A stretch of DNA of 20,382 nucleotides, from NCBI GenBank assembly GCA_023375785.1, contig SZWC01001605.1, positions 245,562 through 265,943 of the forward strand, written 5' to 3'. The first letter of the stretch is position 1. The number at the start of each line of letters is the position of its first letter. The stretch comes from Penium margaritaceum. Taxonomy: Eukaryota; Streptophyta; Zygnematophyceae; Desmidiales; Peniaceae. Below, piece by piece: positions 1 to 9,739 of the stretch. A program made the translations under genes and the position numbers. The notes below the pieces were generated by a model, which was given only the letters and a program-made list of their open reading frames with translations, had not been told where the DNA came from and made no database searches.

Positions 1-33
<33 letters not shown>
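1..33. repeat. Poly-G homopolymer at the window edge
   Basis: Thirty-three consecutive G residues open the window, followed directly by unique sequence. A run this long is rare in nuclear DNA. It may be a true mononucleotide repeat at which assembly stopped, or a sequencing artefact (dark-cycle G calls). It codes for nothing. The other G runs in the window are at most 12 bases long. Confidence 0.9.
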
Positions 34-34
<1 letters not shown>

Positions 35-262
35 TCTCAAAACTGAGAGCCAAAAAGGTCCGTTTGTCTCCATGCTGATGCTCGTGCTTGTGACCAGACA
101 CGGCTCACAGACTGTGAGTCACAGTCCATCATCTGACCCATCTGCAATCTCTCAGTCCAGTTCACACCTTTCCTCCATTCTTCCACACCAGTCCATTCGA
201 CAATAGAGTCTAGTTGGCTAGTTTTGTGGCCAGTGCACTCTCCTGAGGCCCCTCGCTTCGCG

Positions 263-300
263 CCACCACCACCACCACCACCTGGCACTGCCAGGTGGTG
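263..300. repeat. (CCA)6 run running into a tight palindrome
   Basis: Six perfect CCA units lie at 263-280. They merge with a perfect inverted repeat: 12-base arms at 276-287 and 289-300 with a single C between them. The inner arm sequence is CACCTGGCA and its complement. The inverted repeat may have arisen by a template-switch copy of the end of the CCA run, because the right arm is the exact complement of the last CCA units plus a short unique tail. The antisense reading gives a glycine run, which is a repeat artefact. Confidence 0.85.
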
Positions 301-432
301 CCAGGCTGGCAGCGACCTCAGCACATGCAGCGGCAAAGCCTGAGGCAGTCCACGGTGGCGGTGCTTGCACTGCCACCACGTGCACCTGGAGCATTTCTGC
401 AAGAGGCAGTGCCATAGGCCTCCCCGGGGGCG

Positions 433-540
433 CCAGCAGCAGGAGAAGCGCGCTGCTGCTTCTGCTGCTGCAAGCGGCGGCAGAAGCAGAAGCAGTGGCA
501 GGAGCAGCAGCAGTGGCAGCAAGCTGCTGCAAGCAACAGT
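433..540. repeat. GCA/GCT cryptic trinucleotide tract
   Basis: The tract is interrupted CAG/GCA units, then CTG/GCT units, then GCA units again, with AGA and GGC interruptions. Because both orientations of the triplet occur next to each other (AGCAGCAG around 434, then CTGCTGCTT and CTGCTGCTG up to about 470), the DNA can fold on itself. The minus-strand translation is a leucine-rich stretch resembling a signal or membrane segment. I read that as a by-product of CTG repeats. Confidence 0.75.
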
Positions 541-595
541 AGCAGGCGAAAGTGGAAAAGCAAACCTGGCCGGAACAGCTTCACCAACTGACACC

Positions 596-770
596 TCCAT
601 CCGTTCCATCCCTTCAACCAACGCCTCCAACTCCAGTTATTTCATCTTCTCCATCCACTCCATCCATTTCATCCACTCTATACCGTTCAACCTGATCGAT
701 CCACTCTGTCCATCCGATCTTACTCGATCCAATCCATCCACTCCTTCCTCTCCTTCCAACCCACCCGTCT
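596..770. repeat. Degenerate CCATC/CCACT pyrimidine-rich repeat
   Basis: A run of about 175 bases on the plus strand is made largely of imperfect CCATC, CCATT, CCACT, TTCATC and GATCCA pentamer- or hexamer-like words with very few purine pairs. No unit is perfect for more than two or three copies, so this looks like an old microsatellite degraded by substitution. It has no gene content of its own. Confidence 0.65.
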
Positions 771-835
771 GCTGCGGATAAGTTGATGCTGCCGGCTGTC
801 CCCTGGGCTAGTCCACCTGATCCGTAGTCAGCTAG

Positions 836-885
836 CATTGCTAGCCTAGCAATGACATTGTCGGCTGTCTGTGAATGACAGCCGA
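836..885. repeat. Two adjacent perfect inverted repeats
   Basis: The first has 9-base arms CATTGCTAG (836-844) and its complement (846-854) around one C. The second, six bases later, has 9-base arms TCGGCTGTC (861-869) and its complement (877-885) around a 7-base loop. The core GGCTGTC also occurs at 794-800, just upstream. Two perfect stem-loops side by side could be a small structured RNA or a transposon terminus, but I see no flanking duplication or element body that identifies it. Confidence 0.7.
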
Positions 886-928
886 TGAGGTCTAGCCCTG
901 CTCTGCCCCACCGGGTTTCTTTTTTAGG

Positions 929-941
929 TTTTTTTTTTTTT
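929..941. repeat. T13 homopolymer inside a T-rich patch
   Basis: Thirteen T residues are flanked by further T runs (919-925 and 944-949) separated by AGG and GG. On the minus strand this reads as an interrupted poly-A tract. That is compatible with the tail of an old retroposed sequence lying to the right and read leftwards, but no such body is recognisable. An A14 run of the opposite polarity lies about 255 bases further on. Confidence 0.6.
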
Positions 942-1042
942 GGTTTTTTAAGATGGTCCAGGCAGAAAATGCCTGCCACTGGGCTTCCTTCCGCTGCCCC
1001 ACTGTCCATCCATCCATTCCCACAGCATGCCGCAGCAGGGGC

Positions 1043-1117
1043 GGCTCAGACTGTCTGAGCCACTTCCTCGCCGTCTGAGCCACTTCCTCGCCGTCTGAGC
1101 CACTTCCTCGCCGTCTG
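1043..1117. repeat. Perfect 20-bp tandem repeat preceded by its own inverted start
   Basis: Three identical copies of a 20-base unit beginning GTCTGAGCC occupy 1053-1112, followed by the first five bases of a fourth. The nine bases at 1043-1051 are the exact reverse complement of the first nine bases of the unit, leaving a one-base loop at 1052, so the array opens with a hairpin. The unit length is not a multiple of three, so an open frame through it changes frame in each copy. That argues against coding. Perfect identity means recent or homogenised expansion. Confidence 0.9.
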
Positions 1118-1195
1118 CACCACAAGGGCGGATATGCATTGGCAGGGTGTGCTGAGGGGACCTGCCTTTCAGAGTCACGGACAGGATGCAATTTT

Positions 1196-1209
1196 AAAAA
1201 AAAAAAAAA
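1196..1209. repeat. A14 homopolymer
   Basis: Fourteen A residues follow ATTTT. The run is isolated, with no recognisable retroposed body upstream, so I treat it as a simple repeat. Confidence 0.6.
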
Positions 1210-1498
1210 TGCAGAGTCCCACGGTGGGACCACTGGCAGGCTCCGCTGATTCAGCAGCGCCGAAGCGGCGTACCTCTCATTGCCATTTGCTCTGTACAGT
1301 GCCACTGCATGCCAACCCGCGCTCCTGCCACCATTGCGCCCCTTCTGCCCTCCGCGGCAGATTGCGACGGCATGATTTCTTCTGCCCTGCTACTCCCCTG
1401 AACGGAGTCCCCTCCCTGCCTCTCCTGCCTGCACCAACTCACGCCGGAAAAGGAGCAGCGCGGGGTGCGACGTGCGGAGGACTGAAGCGCTGTCCTTC

Positions 1499-1610
1499 GC
1501 AGCTCTCTTCTGTCAACTGTTGTTGCTTGCCCCGCAGCTCTCTTCTGTCAACTGTTGTTGCTTGCCCCGCAGCTCTCTTCTGTCAACTGTTGTTGCTTGC
1601 CCCGCAGCTC
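1499..1610. repeat. Perfect 35-bp tandem repeat, three copies plus a fragment
   Basis: Three identical 35-base units starting GCAGCTCTCTTC and ending GCTTGCCCC lie at 1499-1533, 1534-1568 and 1569-1603, with seven bases of a fourth copy to 1610. Zero mismatches across copies points to recent expansion. Thirty-five is not divisible by three, so each plus-strand frame through the array reads the same three peptides in rotation. That explains the long apparent open frames here and rules them out as evidence of a gene. There are no spacers, so it is not a CRISPR array. Confidence 0.95.
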
Positions 1611-1770
1611 CTTCCTGCCTTCCCTACCTGCCTGCCTGCCTGTCCTCTCTGCCAACCTGTCTTTCCTGTCTGTCGGCCTGCCTGCCTGCCTGCCTGCCTC
1701 CCTGCCTACTTTCATGCCTGCCTGCCTTCCTACTTGCCTGCCTGCCCGCCTGTCTGTCCTTCCTGTCTGC
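1611..1770. repeat. Imperfect CCTG tetranucleotide microsatellite
   Basis: The stretch is built from CCTG and close variants (TCTG, CCTT, CCTC). It includes four perfect units at 1627-1642 and five at 1677-1696. It abuts the 35-bp array. Plus-strand translation gives a Cys/Leu/Pro/Ala run and minus-strand translation an Arg/Gln/Gly/Ala run, both microsatellite artefacts. Confidence 0.9.
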
Positions 1771-2306
1771 GACTTCGTGTGTCAACTCATGGAAGACTGG
1801 CTGCAAACGCAGGGTCAGCTCCTCATCTCAAACGCTGGGAAAGTGCACCCTCTGCATGTGTGGTTGAAGACATGCATGCGGCATGCGCAAACTAGAGCGG
1901 GGAGAACGACGTGCGTGTGCAACCAGATGGTCCATTCGGACCAGAAGCTTCGCGCTTGGGGGAAGGGGGAGAGCGTTCCCGGGGGAGAAAACAACGTGGA
2001 ATTCTGCGTGGGGCGGGCCAAACGGTTCTAGCTGATATCGCTGTGAGGAGAAAGGGGAATGGGCGCCTCTATGAACTGGCTGTGCATTGGCGTACCAATT
2101 GTGAGGAATAGACTATTTCGTCTACATCTCGGATTTTGAGAGGGTGCCCCGTCCCACCCGTCGGCTTGAAGTGCGGACATGCGGGAGAGCTGCGCAAGGG
2201 GCCCGCGATTGAGAGGAACGACGACGACGCGTATGGCCGGCGAGGGAACGAGATGGAGGGAAGGGGGACAGATTTCACGCCAGGGGAAGGATCGGAAAGA
2301 AGGGCC

Positions 2307-2392
2307 GTTCTGGTGGCCGAGCGGTTTGAGACCGACTTGAGCGTGCGGATTTCACCATGCAGTGGGTCCATCTCCCCCCGTGTGTTTTTTTT
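2307..2392 (+). tRNA. Degenerate tRNA-Leu-like sequence with a T8 run (pseudo-tRNA or SINE head)
   Basis: The 11 bases TGGCCGAGCGG at 2314-2324 match the internal A box and D-arm of class II tRNAs (Leu/Ser). A 7-base loop TTGAGCG follows at 2337-2343, flanked by CCGAC and TGCGG, of which only three of five pairs form. Its central GAG would be a leucine anticodon. A long variable region (2349-2361) is also class II-like. The T-arm is GTGGG (2362-2366) against CCCCC (2374-2378), four of five pairs. The B box is degraded (GGTCCATCTCC against GGTTCGANTCC). Eight T residues at 2385-2392 would end RNA polymerase III transcription. The acceptor stem pairs poorly, so a working tRNA is unlikely. A decayed tRNA gene or a tRNA-derived SINE head fits better; chance is also possible. 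Confidence 0.3.
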
Positions 2393-2678
2393 GGGAGTAG
2401 AATGGATGGCTTCGATCCGCGGCCTGTAAAGTCGCTTTGGCCCTTTGGGAAAGAGCCTCCGGACAGAGGATCCCCGGCTAGAGAGCTGCTTTGATCTCGA
2501 GCCGCAGCACCTCCCTACGGCCTCGAGTCGCCTTATGTGCGGCGGCGCATTGCAGCCTGCGGAGTGTCGGGCTGTAAGGGTGCCATGGCCAGTTCGCCAG
2601 GCCACACAGAATGGGCCAGGGCTGAAGTGGAAACAAATATATTTCTGTGGGCGGCTGACCGAGGATTCGGACGTATTT

Positions 2679-2783
2679 ATGTCAACCACCATGGCACTCT
2701 GATCGCAAAAAAGACATCCTTGTCATCGAAACGAAATTTAGCTAGGTACCCTACATATCAACCACCGTGACACCATTTGGTCG
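2679..2783. repeat. Diverged short direct repeat at the edge of the AT-rich block
   Basis: A 27-base segment at 2679-2705 recurs in altered form at 2755-2783. Both begin AT(G/A)TCAACCACC(A/G)TG and end in a T(G/T)(A/G)TCG-like word. The pair sits where GC- and CpG-rich DNA gives way to the AT-rich interior. It may mark a short tandem duplication about 76 bases long that has since diverged. No function is apparent. Confidence 0.45.
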
Positions 2784-5618
2784 ATGGGCAACCTCAGAGC
2801 ACAGTGAGGCTGAACGTCGGAATGACCAGGTATCCACAGATTTCACAAGAGAATTAAGATGTCCATATTTTGAAAAATATTTACGCCACGTCTGTTTGCA
2901 GAACTTTTAGGGCTTACAAGGTACATCCTACTGTACTAAGTTCGACATCCACTTCTCTAGAACAATTTATCTCGTCCATCCACACCAATGCGTCCAACTT
3001 CAGAAGCTAGACAAAAAATGCGAGAATCACCACTCTAGTAGAAAAGGTACTCAGAAATTAACCTCAAAAAATAAAAGATAAAGAGAACTTTACACAAAAA
3101 ATGCAGTGGACGTCCCACTTAGCCGATGCACGGAGAAAATTAATTCAGGGATGGTGGTAAGTAGCACTCTCTTCACACCTCGATTCACTCGCTAATTACC
3201 CAATCGAGCACTAAAGTCTCTACTCGTCGAGGTATCCCTCCATCTTTCTTGGCGTGGATAAAGAGTGACCATCTATTCCAAAGTAGAAATATATCCAACA
3301 TTTCTCCATCAAATGTGCTATTGGATTTGTCATCAAAAGCCATCTCCATTAGGGCTTGTATCTAGTGCACCCATCAAATATGCTCAACCCGTCGTTTGAA
3401 AGTTGACAATGGACTCCACAAGGGATTCCCACACAATTCCTCCTATTAAGACAAGAAAAAATTGCAATTAACAATACCCATGCATGGGAAAAGGGGAAGT
3501 TTTCAAACCTAGAATGCATTCACCAATAACTCCTTTAAAATAAAAATATAAGAAGAAACAAAACATAATATATTTTAAATATAAGTACAAGTTACTTCAC
3601 ATAATTAAGCACTAAGAAAAGCGAGAGAACATTTTGGAATGAAAAATTGAGCCCTAAAGTGAAAACCATACATAGTGAATCAAACGCATTATGTGTTGCA
3701 AGCATTCATATAACAACCTCCTTCACGAGTATGATGACCTTATATCCTCTAAAGACATGTTTGTATTCAAATTTGTATGCATATTCAAAGTTATATAATA
3801 TCTCTTATGCGTTAAATTCAATTTGTAGCCCATGCACACCATACATGCAGCTTTGAACCATTGTTTAACTTGATTAAAACAATATCCATAAAACATGTAA
3901 AAAAGAAGATATATCCAAAAAATACATTATGTCGTAACTAAGTAGCATCAAATTTCAACATGATGAAATCTTCAAACATTAATGAAAAATCACAAACCCA
4001 TATGCATGGCGGTTTTTTACTTTTTTACTGAAACATTCTACAGGAGCCCAACTCCGAGGTCGAAAACACCACATGCGCTGGAAGGAAACATGTCGAGCCC
4101 CACTTCCACATGGCTCAAAAAATCTAGCATAAACATATAACCCTCAAAGTTTGAATGTAATCTGGAAAACTTTTGAAATCGATTTGCATGGATGTGAATG
4201 GGTTTTGTCTATAATAAATATTCAAAATAGGCAGTCTTACTATATTATAGTAAAGCAATAAGCCCTTTTCCACTTTTCAATCACAAAATGCATATTTCTG
4301 GATGTACAGCTTTATAATTGTGCAGAAAAGGCTTAAACAAAATAACAAACCGATATCTGTGAACATGGTTTTTTTAAACAAAATGAAGAAACTAGGATAA
4401 TTACTTTATCATTATTCTCATGACACCGATGATAGCACATCACCCCCTTGCTGTTCTCAATCAAAGACTTGCGTTGTCCGTTGGGCATGTCCATCAAAAT
4501 GGACATAGCGGTAATTTTATGAATTTTCTATATGAACTTGCACATTTCTCCCACTTATGGAAATTTTAACTGCATAAATGTATCAATTATGAGGCCAAAG
4601 ATTGAATAGAGACCCATAAAATGATGTAACATATTCAAAGTTAAAGCCTAAATTCACTCCGTAACTAAAAAACATAAAAATGAAGATCATTTCCAACAAG
4701 GCCCCACTGCAATTCCAGTTTTGTTTTTGGAAATATGTTGAGCAAACATACAACTTAGTTGGAGACCTCAGCGTTCTTTTTCTTCCTCTTCATATATAAG
4801 GTCTAGGTTCTTAGTACAATAGCAATAACATGAAATGGAACATGGAAAATTCATATGGATCAGGTGCACAAAAGAAGGCAATTCAAGTAATCATGTAAAT
4901 TAAATCAATCATACATATAAAATATTTTAAATTGTTTAATTGAATTGGATATATACATAACATGTATGCGATAATGAGAAACCGAATGAGACACACTTTG
5001 ATCTTGGGCATTAAATTCAAACAATATGTGTGGCACTCCATCATCAATGGTCTCTTAAAAAAGCTTCATCAATAAGTGAGGGGGGAAAAGTATCAAGTTT
5101 TTGCTTTATAATAGTAAAATCCCATCAATAATTCAAGCAAAAACATCAAAACTTTGATATTATTGGTAAACATTATGTCAAGAATTCTTACATTTGATCA
5201 AAATAATGACGTTATTTGGGAGGAAAACACCATGAGTCAAGGTATTTGACTGAATTAATCTCTATTAAACAGCATAAAATATTGATGATTGACATGTAGA
5301 AGCAGAAAGATATGATGATAGAAATGCCCACTAATACAATTTAAGCACTCGTGTTCATCTTGATCATGGTACTTTCACTAGTTAAATAAACAATGTCCTC
5401 ACACATGAGGATATTTAAGTTGATAATACTAATGACAACCATCACAATTATGAAAAACATCTTAAGTGTTTCCTAATGATCCCGACAGTTGTGCACACAT
5501 CATGGTCGTGCTAATAATTGCATTCTCAATACCTTTTCCATGACCATTGTTTATAAAGATTTTCCGAATCCTGTACTTCACGTCTCCATCCACTTAGGTG
5601 AAAGAAAAAGGAGCACAA

Positions 5619-5786
5619 TATATGCCGTGGAATCTCCTTGTATATATGCCATGGAATCTCCTTCCATATATGGAGTACGGGATTGAGCTTCATTACTTTG
5701 AGCACTCTTTGGAATCTCAAGGAAAACATATGCCGTGGAATCTCCTTATACTACTTGAGCTTCCTTGCTTTGAACACTCCATGAAT
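5619..5786. repeat. Nested local repeat with a 20-bp core in three copies
   Basis: A 20-base core ATATGCC(G/A)TGGAATCTCCTT occurs at 5620-5639, 5644-5663 and 5728-5747, with a single variable base. The third copy is followed by GAGCTTCCTTGCTTTGAACACTCC-like sequence (from about 5757) that matches the segment at 5685-5710 (GAGCTTCATTACTTTGAGCACTC) with a few changes. So a larger unit of core plus GAGCTT tail was also duplicated. A perfect decamer CCATATATGG lies at 5664-5673 and has the form of a CArG box, but in an AT-rich repeat this is weak evidence for a regulatory site. Confidence 0.8.
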
Positions 5787-8116
5787 TGATTTTCTATTAC
5801 ACAGACATGGTTAATCAATAAGGCATTATTTCACTCTCCCTATATCACATAGTCCTCACAATCAAGGCTTAACCTTGGCAAAGTCTTCTCCATGAGGCTT
5901 GATGTTCTCAAAGTGAATAAGGATGCAAACGTTGGTGCATTGTATGCCAATTCTTTGAAATTTTTCCACTACTTTTTCCATCATCACTTGCCACTTTCTC
6001 ATAATCTACCTTAATTCCTCATGGACATCACAAATTTATTGGATTCTAATATCTTAGACAGGAATATTGCTTTTTTTATCATATTTCTAGTCTTTGACAG
6101 CTTTTCGTAATCCAGTTCAAAAGCCTTTTAACCATTCTGATGAAAGTTGTCAACTTGTACACAGGTTACATTTTCAACAATTTTGCTCCCCAATTCGCTC
6201 CATATAGGTCACATAAAGTATTATGGAGTTTTTTAGCATCCCAGAAGTCTACTCAATCTTGTTGTTGGTTTTAGAATCAAACGTCATAGATAAATATAGA
6301 GGAGTGTTGATACACATTGTTTTCTTATGAAAACAAACTGCATTAAAATTGGCCATACGTATCATTTTTTAAGGTACGTGGCATACAATGTAACTAAATG
6401 AATTTATTTATAGATATTCATGTTATAATTTCTGAAACGACTACGGTCGTAATTAAGAGGATGTGTAACATTTTGGAAAATATGTCCACCACCACAAATG
6501 TGGCATCATATTCCAACCACGTGACACACTCTCCTATCATTAATTCCATCCCCTTTGTAAACCACATCTTTGTAAGAGCAAGGTAAGGTTAAAATGATCT
6601 TGGCGACATTGTGTGAAAGGATTCTAGAAACTACTATGTTTATTTGTAAAATACTTCCAAGTTTTTCTACATGTGCCTTGACCAATGGTACTTTCCAAGC
6701 TTCTAAATTGACTTATTCTCACTAAGTGCCCATCTACAATGGTGTCATAAATACTATCTATCCAAACATTGCCAATGGTCTCAATACTATATGTATGGAT
6801 TATCATAACACGTAAGAGTTTCTTAAGTGAACTTTGGTTGTGTCATGCCCGTGTGACTCCTACTTATACTCAATTAAAAATCTTAACCTTCCACTTAATT
6901 TTTTTTCAAGACCCATCCTTAATGAAAAAATCAAATTTCAGCTCATCTAATTTGATACATCAAGTTTGTTCAAATTTGAGCTTTGAGGTGATATAATTGG
7001 CACGATGAAAACCTAGCCAAGCATCTCATCCATATTCTTTTTCTTTTTGTCCGCTTGCATTTACTCAAATGTTTCCCTTTGACCGTTGATGTTTTACACA
7101 CTTCTATGTGAGTTAAGTTACTGATTTTGCGATGTGAAGGTAAACCTCATAGCGTTTTCAACTTAAAAATCACTTAGAACTCTAAAACATGGAATATAAT
7201 CTCCTTCTAAATTTTTATGACCTTTCAGATTTGTTTATCAATCACATAATGTAGTTTGATGTACTGCAAGAATATCCTCTTCGTGCCATATCTCTACCTC
7301 AATGAGCCACATAAGCTTTTTTAGGATTTCATGATGGTTGAGACATCAATGTCTCAGATAGAGTTGCCTTCCAAAAGCTCAAAAGTATTCTCAATGCAAA
7401 ATATACCAATGAACTACTCTAAGGTTTAACGTTGTAGAGAGATATTCCATTTGGTGTTAGTCACTATTGTGAAACTTTAGGACAACATCATGTATACATT
7501 GCTACGTTGGACAAAGATGAAATTGTTGTTTCATGGGTCTTCCATTACCATTGTTGTAATTTTGTGAAATGTTTTAGCATAATTACTACAAATTACATCC
7601 ACATTTCAAATGGTGTCAATGGATTGTAAGACGACGGATTGATCTCGTCTTGAGAGGAAACATCTATGGTCAACGATGAGATAGGCATCACATGCTCCAA
7701 ATAATCATCTGGACTCGTCTCATATTTTTTAATAGTCTTTTGATCAGCGACCAAAGTAAATGTGTGCCATAAAAGGCAAATTCGCGAGGTTCACGTTCTT
7801 TCTATCCCTTTTCAACTTAACGGTAGAGAAGTAAACCTCCAAATTCTTGAACCACATTTGAAATGTTCATCTATACGAGTTCATCGAATCAAAAAAAATT
7901 TGGTTGAATATAACTTTTGCTCAAGCTTTAAGTAATTCTCTTGGCGAATAATGCTTCCCATGTGTGTGAAGTCGTAAGCTCTTTCAATGTCACGTAGATT
8001 TGTTGAAACACATGGGTGTTGAGGCTTTACAGTTTCAACAAGTTTTTGAAGAGGTATTCATTAATACAAATCTCGCTGCCTTCCATTGTTCCACTTTTTG
8101 TCTCAATGAACGACAT

Positions 8117-8410
8117 AATGCGAGGGAGCGAAAGAGAGCAACCCCCCCCCCCACCCCCCATCTTTCGGTCTGTCTCTCGGTCTCTCGATCTCTCGCTCGC
8201 TCGCTCTCTTATCTTCTCGCTTCGAGAGACCGCTTCGAGCTGGTCGTGAATGGGCACTCACGTTTTTAGAAAAACCACACGACCCACAGGCGAACAAATT
8301 TAAAAGTACACTTGTACCCAATTTCGCTCGTTTATGAAAACTATTTAATAATTACAATTGCTGGTGAACTTTGTGAACGGGTGTAAAATTATTTTGGACG
8401 GCGAAATTGA
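8117..8410. repeat. CpG-rich island with a C-run and a CTCG/TC microsatellite
   Basis: GA-rich sequence is followed by C11-A-C6 (8142-8159), then a TC/TCTCGG/GCTC microsatellite to about 8240, then about 170 bases of ordinary sequence that keeps CpG. I counted 21 CpG in 8101-8400, against two in 300 bases of the surrounding desert. The island therefore looks younger or differently methylated than its setting. Arg/Ser-rich open frames through it on both strands are repeat artefacts. Confidence 0.75.
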
Positions 8411-9739
8411 GTAGCACTATACTATTTGGTGTCGGTAAGCTTGAACTTAAATAATGCATTGAAACTTTTCATCTACCTTAAAATTTAACCCTCATAACGA
8501 TTCTCCTTTATTGAACCAATCATAGAAGCAGAGACCCCAAACCTTGTTGCATACAACAAAACATCAATAAAATGTGGGTATAGATGAATGAACAACACAT
8601 ACAAACAAAAACTTTATTGTTAATCAAACTTAATATTGTGCAACTTAACAAGAAAAGTCACTATGTGCAAAATAACATCCATGTCATATGCATTTTTGTT
8701 TTGAAAGCTAAAATCTTAACACCTAATGGAGGAAGAATAAAATTAAAAAAGAAACCAAAACATGATACATCAAACAACGGTCTCTTCCTATTATAAAAAA
8801 TAAATCAGACATCTAAGAGGTCAACGTATCTAAGGGAAAGTCTTGTGTACTCGAGTTTTAAAATTGCCTTGTAAATTCTCATGTAATTTTCTTGTTAAAA
8901 CACAATTTCAAAAAGGCATTAATTGATAATGAACAACAATTTTGCATAAAAACATCTTTTCTTTTCTTTTGCCACATTAGGGGCCAAAACGCAAAGGCAA
9001 TATATTCATGTATTTGTTGTTGTTATGTCCTTAAAAACCTACACTGGAATTTCAATAGAAATCCAATGTTTTTTTCACCTAATTTAAGAATGTTTCGCAT
9101 CTTTGAACACCCTCTTCTTTAATGATAAAATTACACTTGTGATATTTCAGTACAATATAATTTTCTTCATTGTGTATCGCTAACAATCGACTTTTCTTAT
9201 ATATAAGTGCATGTGTATCAAAATTGTTCAACACAATGGGAAGTAATGCTTCCCAAAAATCAAATGAAATTATGGGTGCTGGTTTCCAACTACTCATATA
9301 TTGAAGTGACTTGCAATATCGAATTTGGAGCAATATCTAACTATTTATTTGGCTTTTTATAATAATATTTTCATGACTATGTAATGAAGTATTTTGCTCC
9401 ATGGGCTACATGTGGAAAACATTTCCATAATTATGTTATTAAATCTATTAAGTCCATATTAATTCCATTAAAATAATAAAGCAAAACTATATTCTATTTC
9501 ATTTTGTTGGTTCATGAAGATATAATTTAGTGGATTTTATAGAATGCATGCTTTGTATTGTAGGTTTGTGACAACTGTGAAGGACTAATTGGTTGTACAT
9601 TTTCCTGTAAACTTGAGATGGGTGATTCAACTAATTGATATTTCTTTTTTGGTACCACCTCTCATTTTTCGTTCCTTTTCTTACAAACAAGTCTTTGGAA
9701 CAATTATTACGTGGTTATCTGTAACTACCATGGACCCGA

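Larger units (their letters stand above)
34..1500. other. GC-rich low-complexity stretch without a supported gene
   Basis: Apart from the repeats and palindromes listed separately, this stretch shows no recognisable gene. Open frames run through it on both strands. Their translations are leucine runs, glycine runs, or Ser/Arg/Gly runs that come directly from the trinucleotide repeats, so they do not count as coding evidence. CpG is not depleted here. I see no splice-site-bounded exon, TATA-type promoter or polyadenylation signal that I would defend. Confidence 0.6.
1771..2790. other. CpG-rich, largely unique sequence without a recognised gene
   Basis: This is the most gene-like stretch by composition: few simple repeats and frequent CpG (27 CpG by hand count in 2101-2400). 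The longest open frame is on the minus strand, 2069-2692, 207 codons starting MVVDINTSESSV. It is rich in Ser, Arg and Pro and contains no domain, signal peptide or membrane segment I recognise. Shorter plus-strand frames overlap it. In DNA of this base composition one frame of this length could occur by chance, and the tRNA-like sequence described separately lies inside it on the other strand. Coding status is unproven. Confidence 0.35.

Noticed and set aside
37..630. Minus-strand frame of 197 codons with a signal-peptide-like leucine run
   Set aside because: The leucine run comes from CTG repeats and the glycine run from the CCA repeat. No domain is present and the frame spans three unrelated simple repeats.
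1499..1610. Possible CRISPR array
   Set aside because: The units are directly abutting with no spacers, and the setting is eukaryotic.
1134..1895. Plus-strand frame of 253 codons rich in Cys, Leu and Pro
   Set aside because: It runs through the 35-bp array, whose length is not a multiple of three, and through the CCTG microsatellite. All three frames look similar, as expected of a repeat.
8000..8269. Overlapping Arg/Ser-rich frames on both strands
   Set aside because: They are translations of the CTCG/TC microsatellite and flanks, with no domain.
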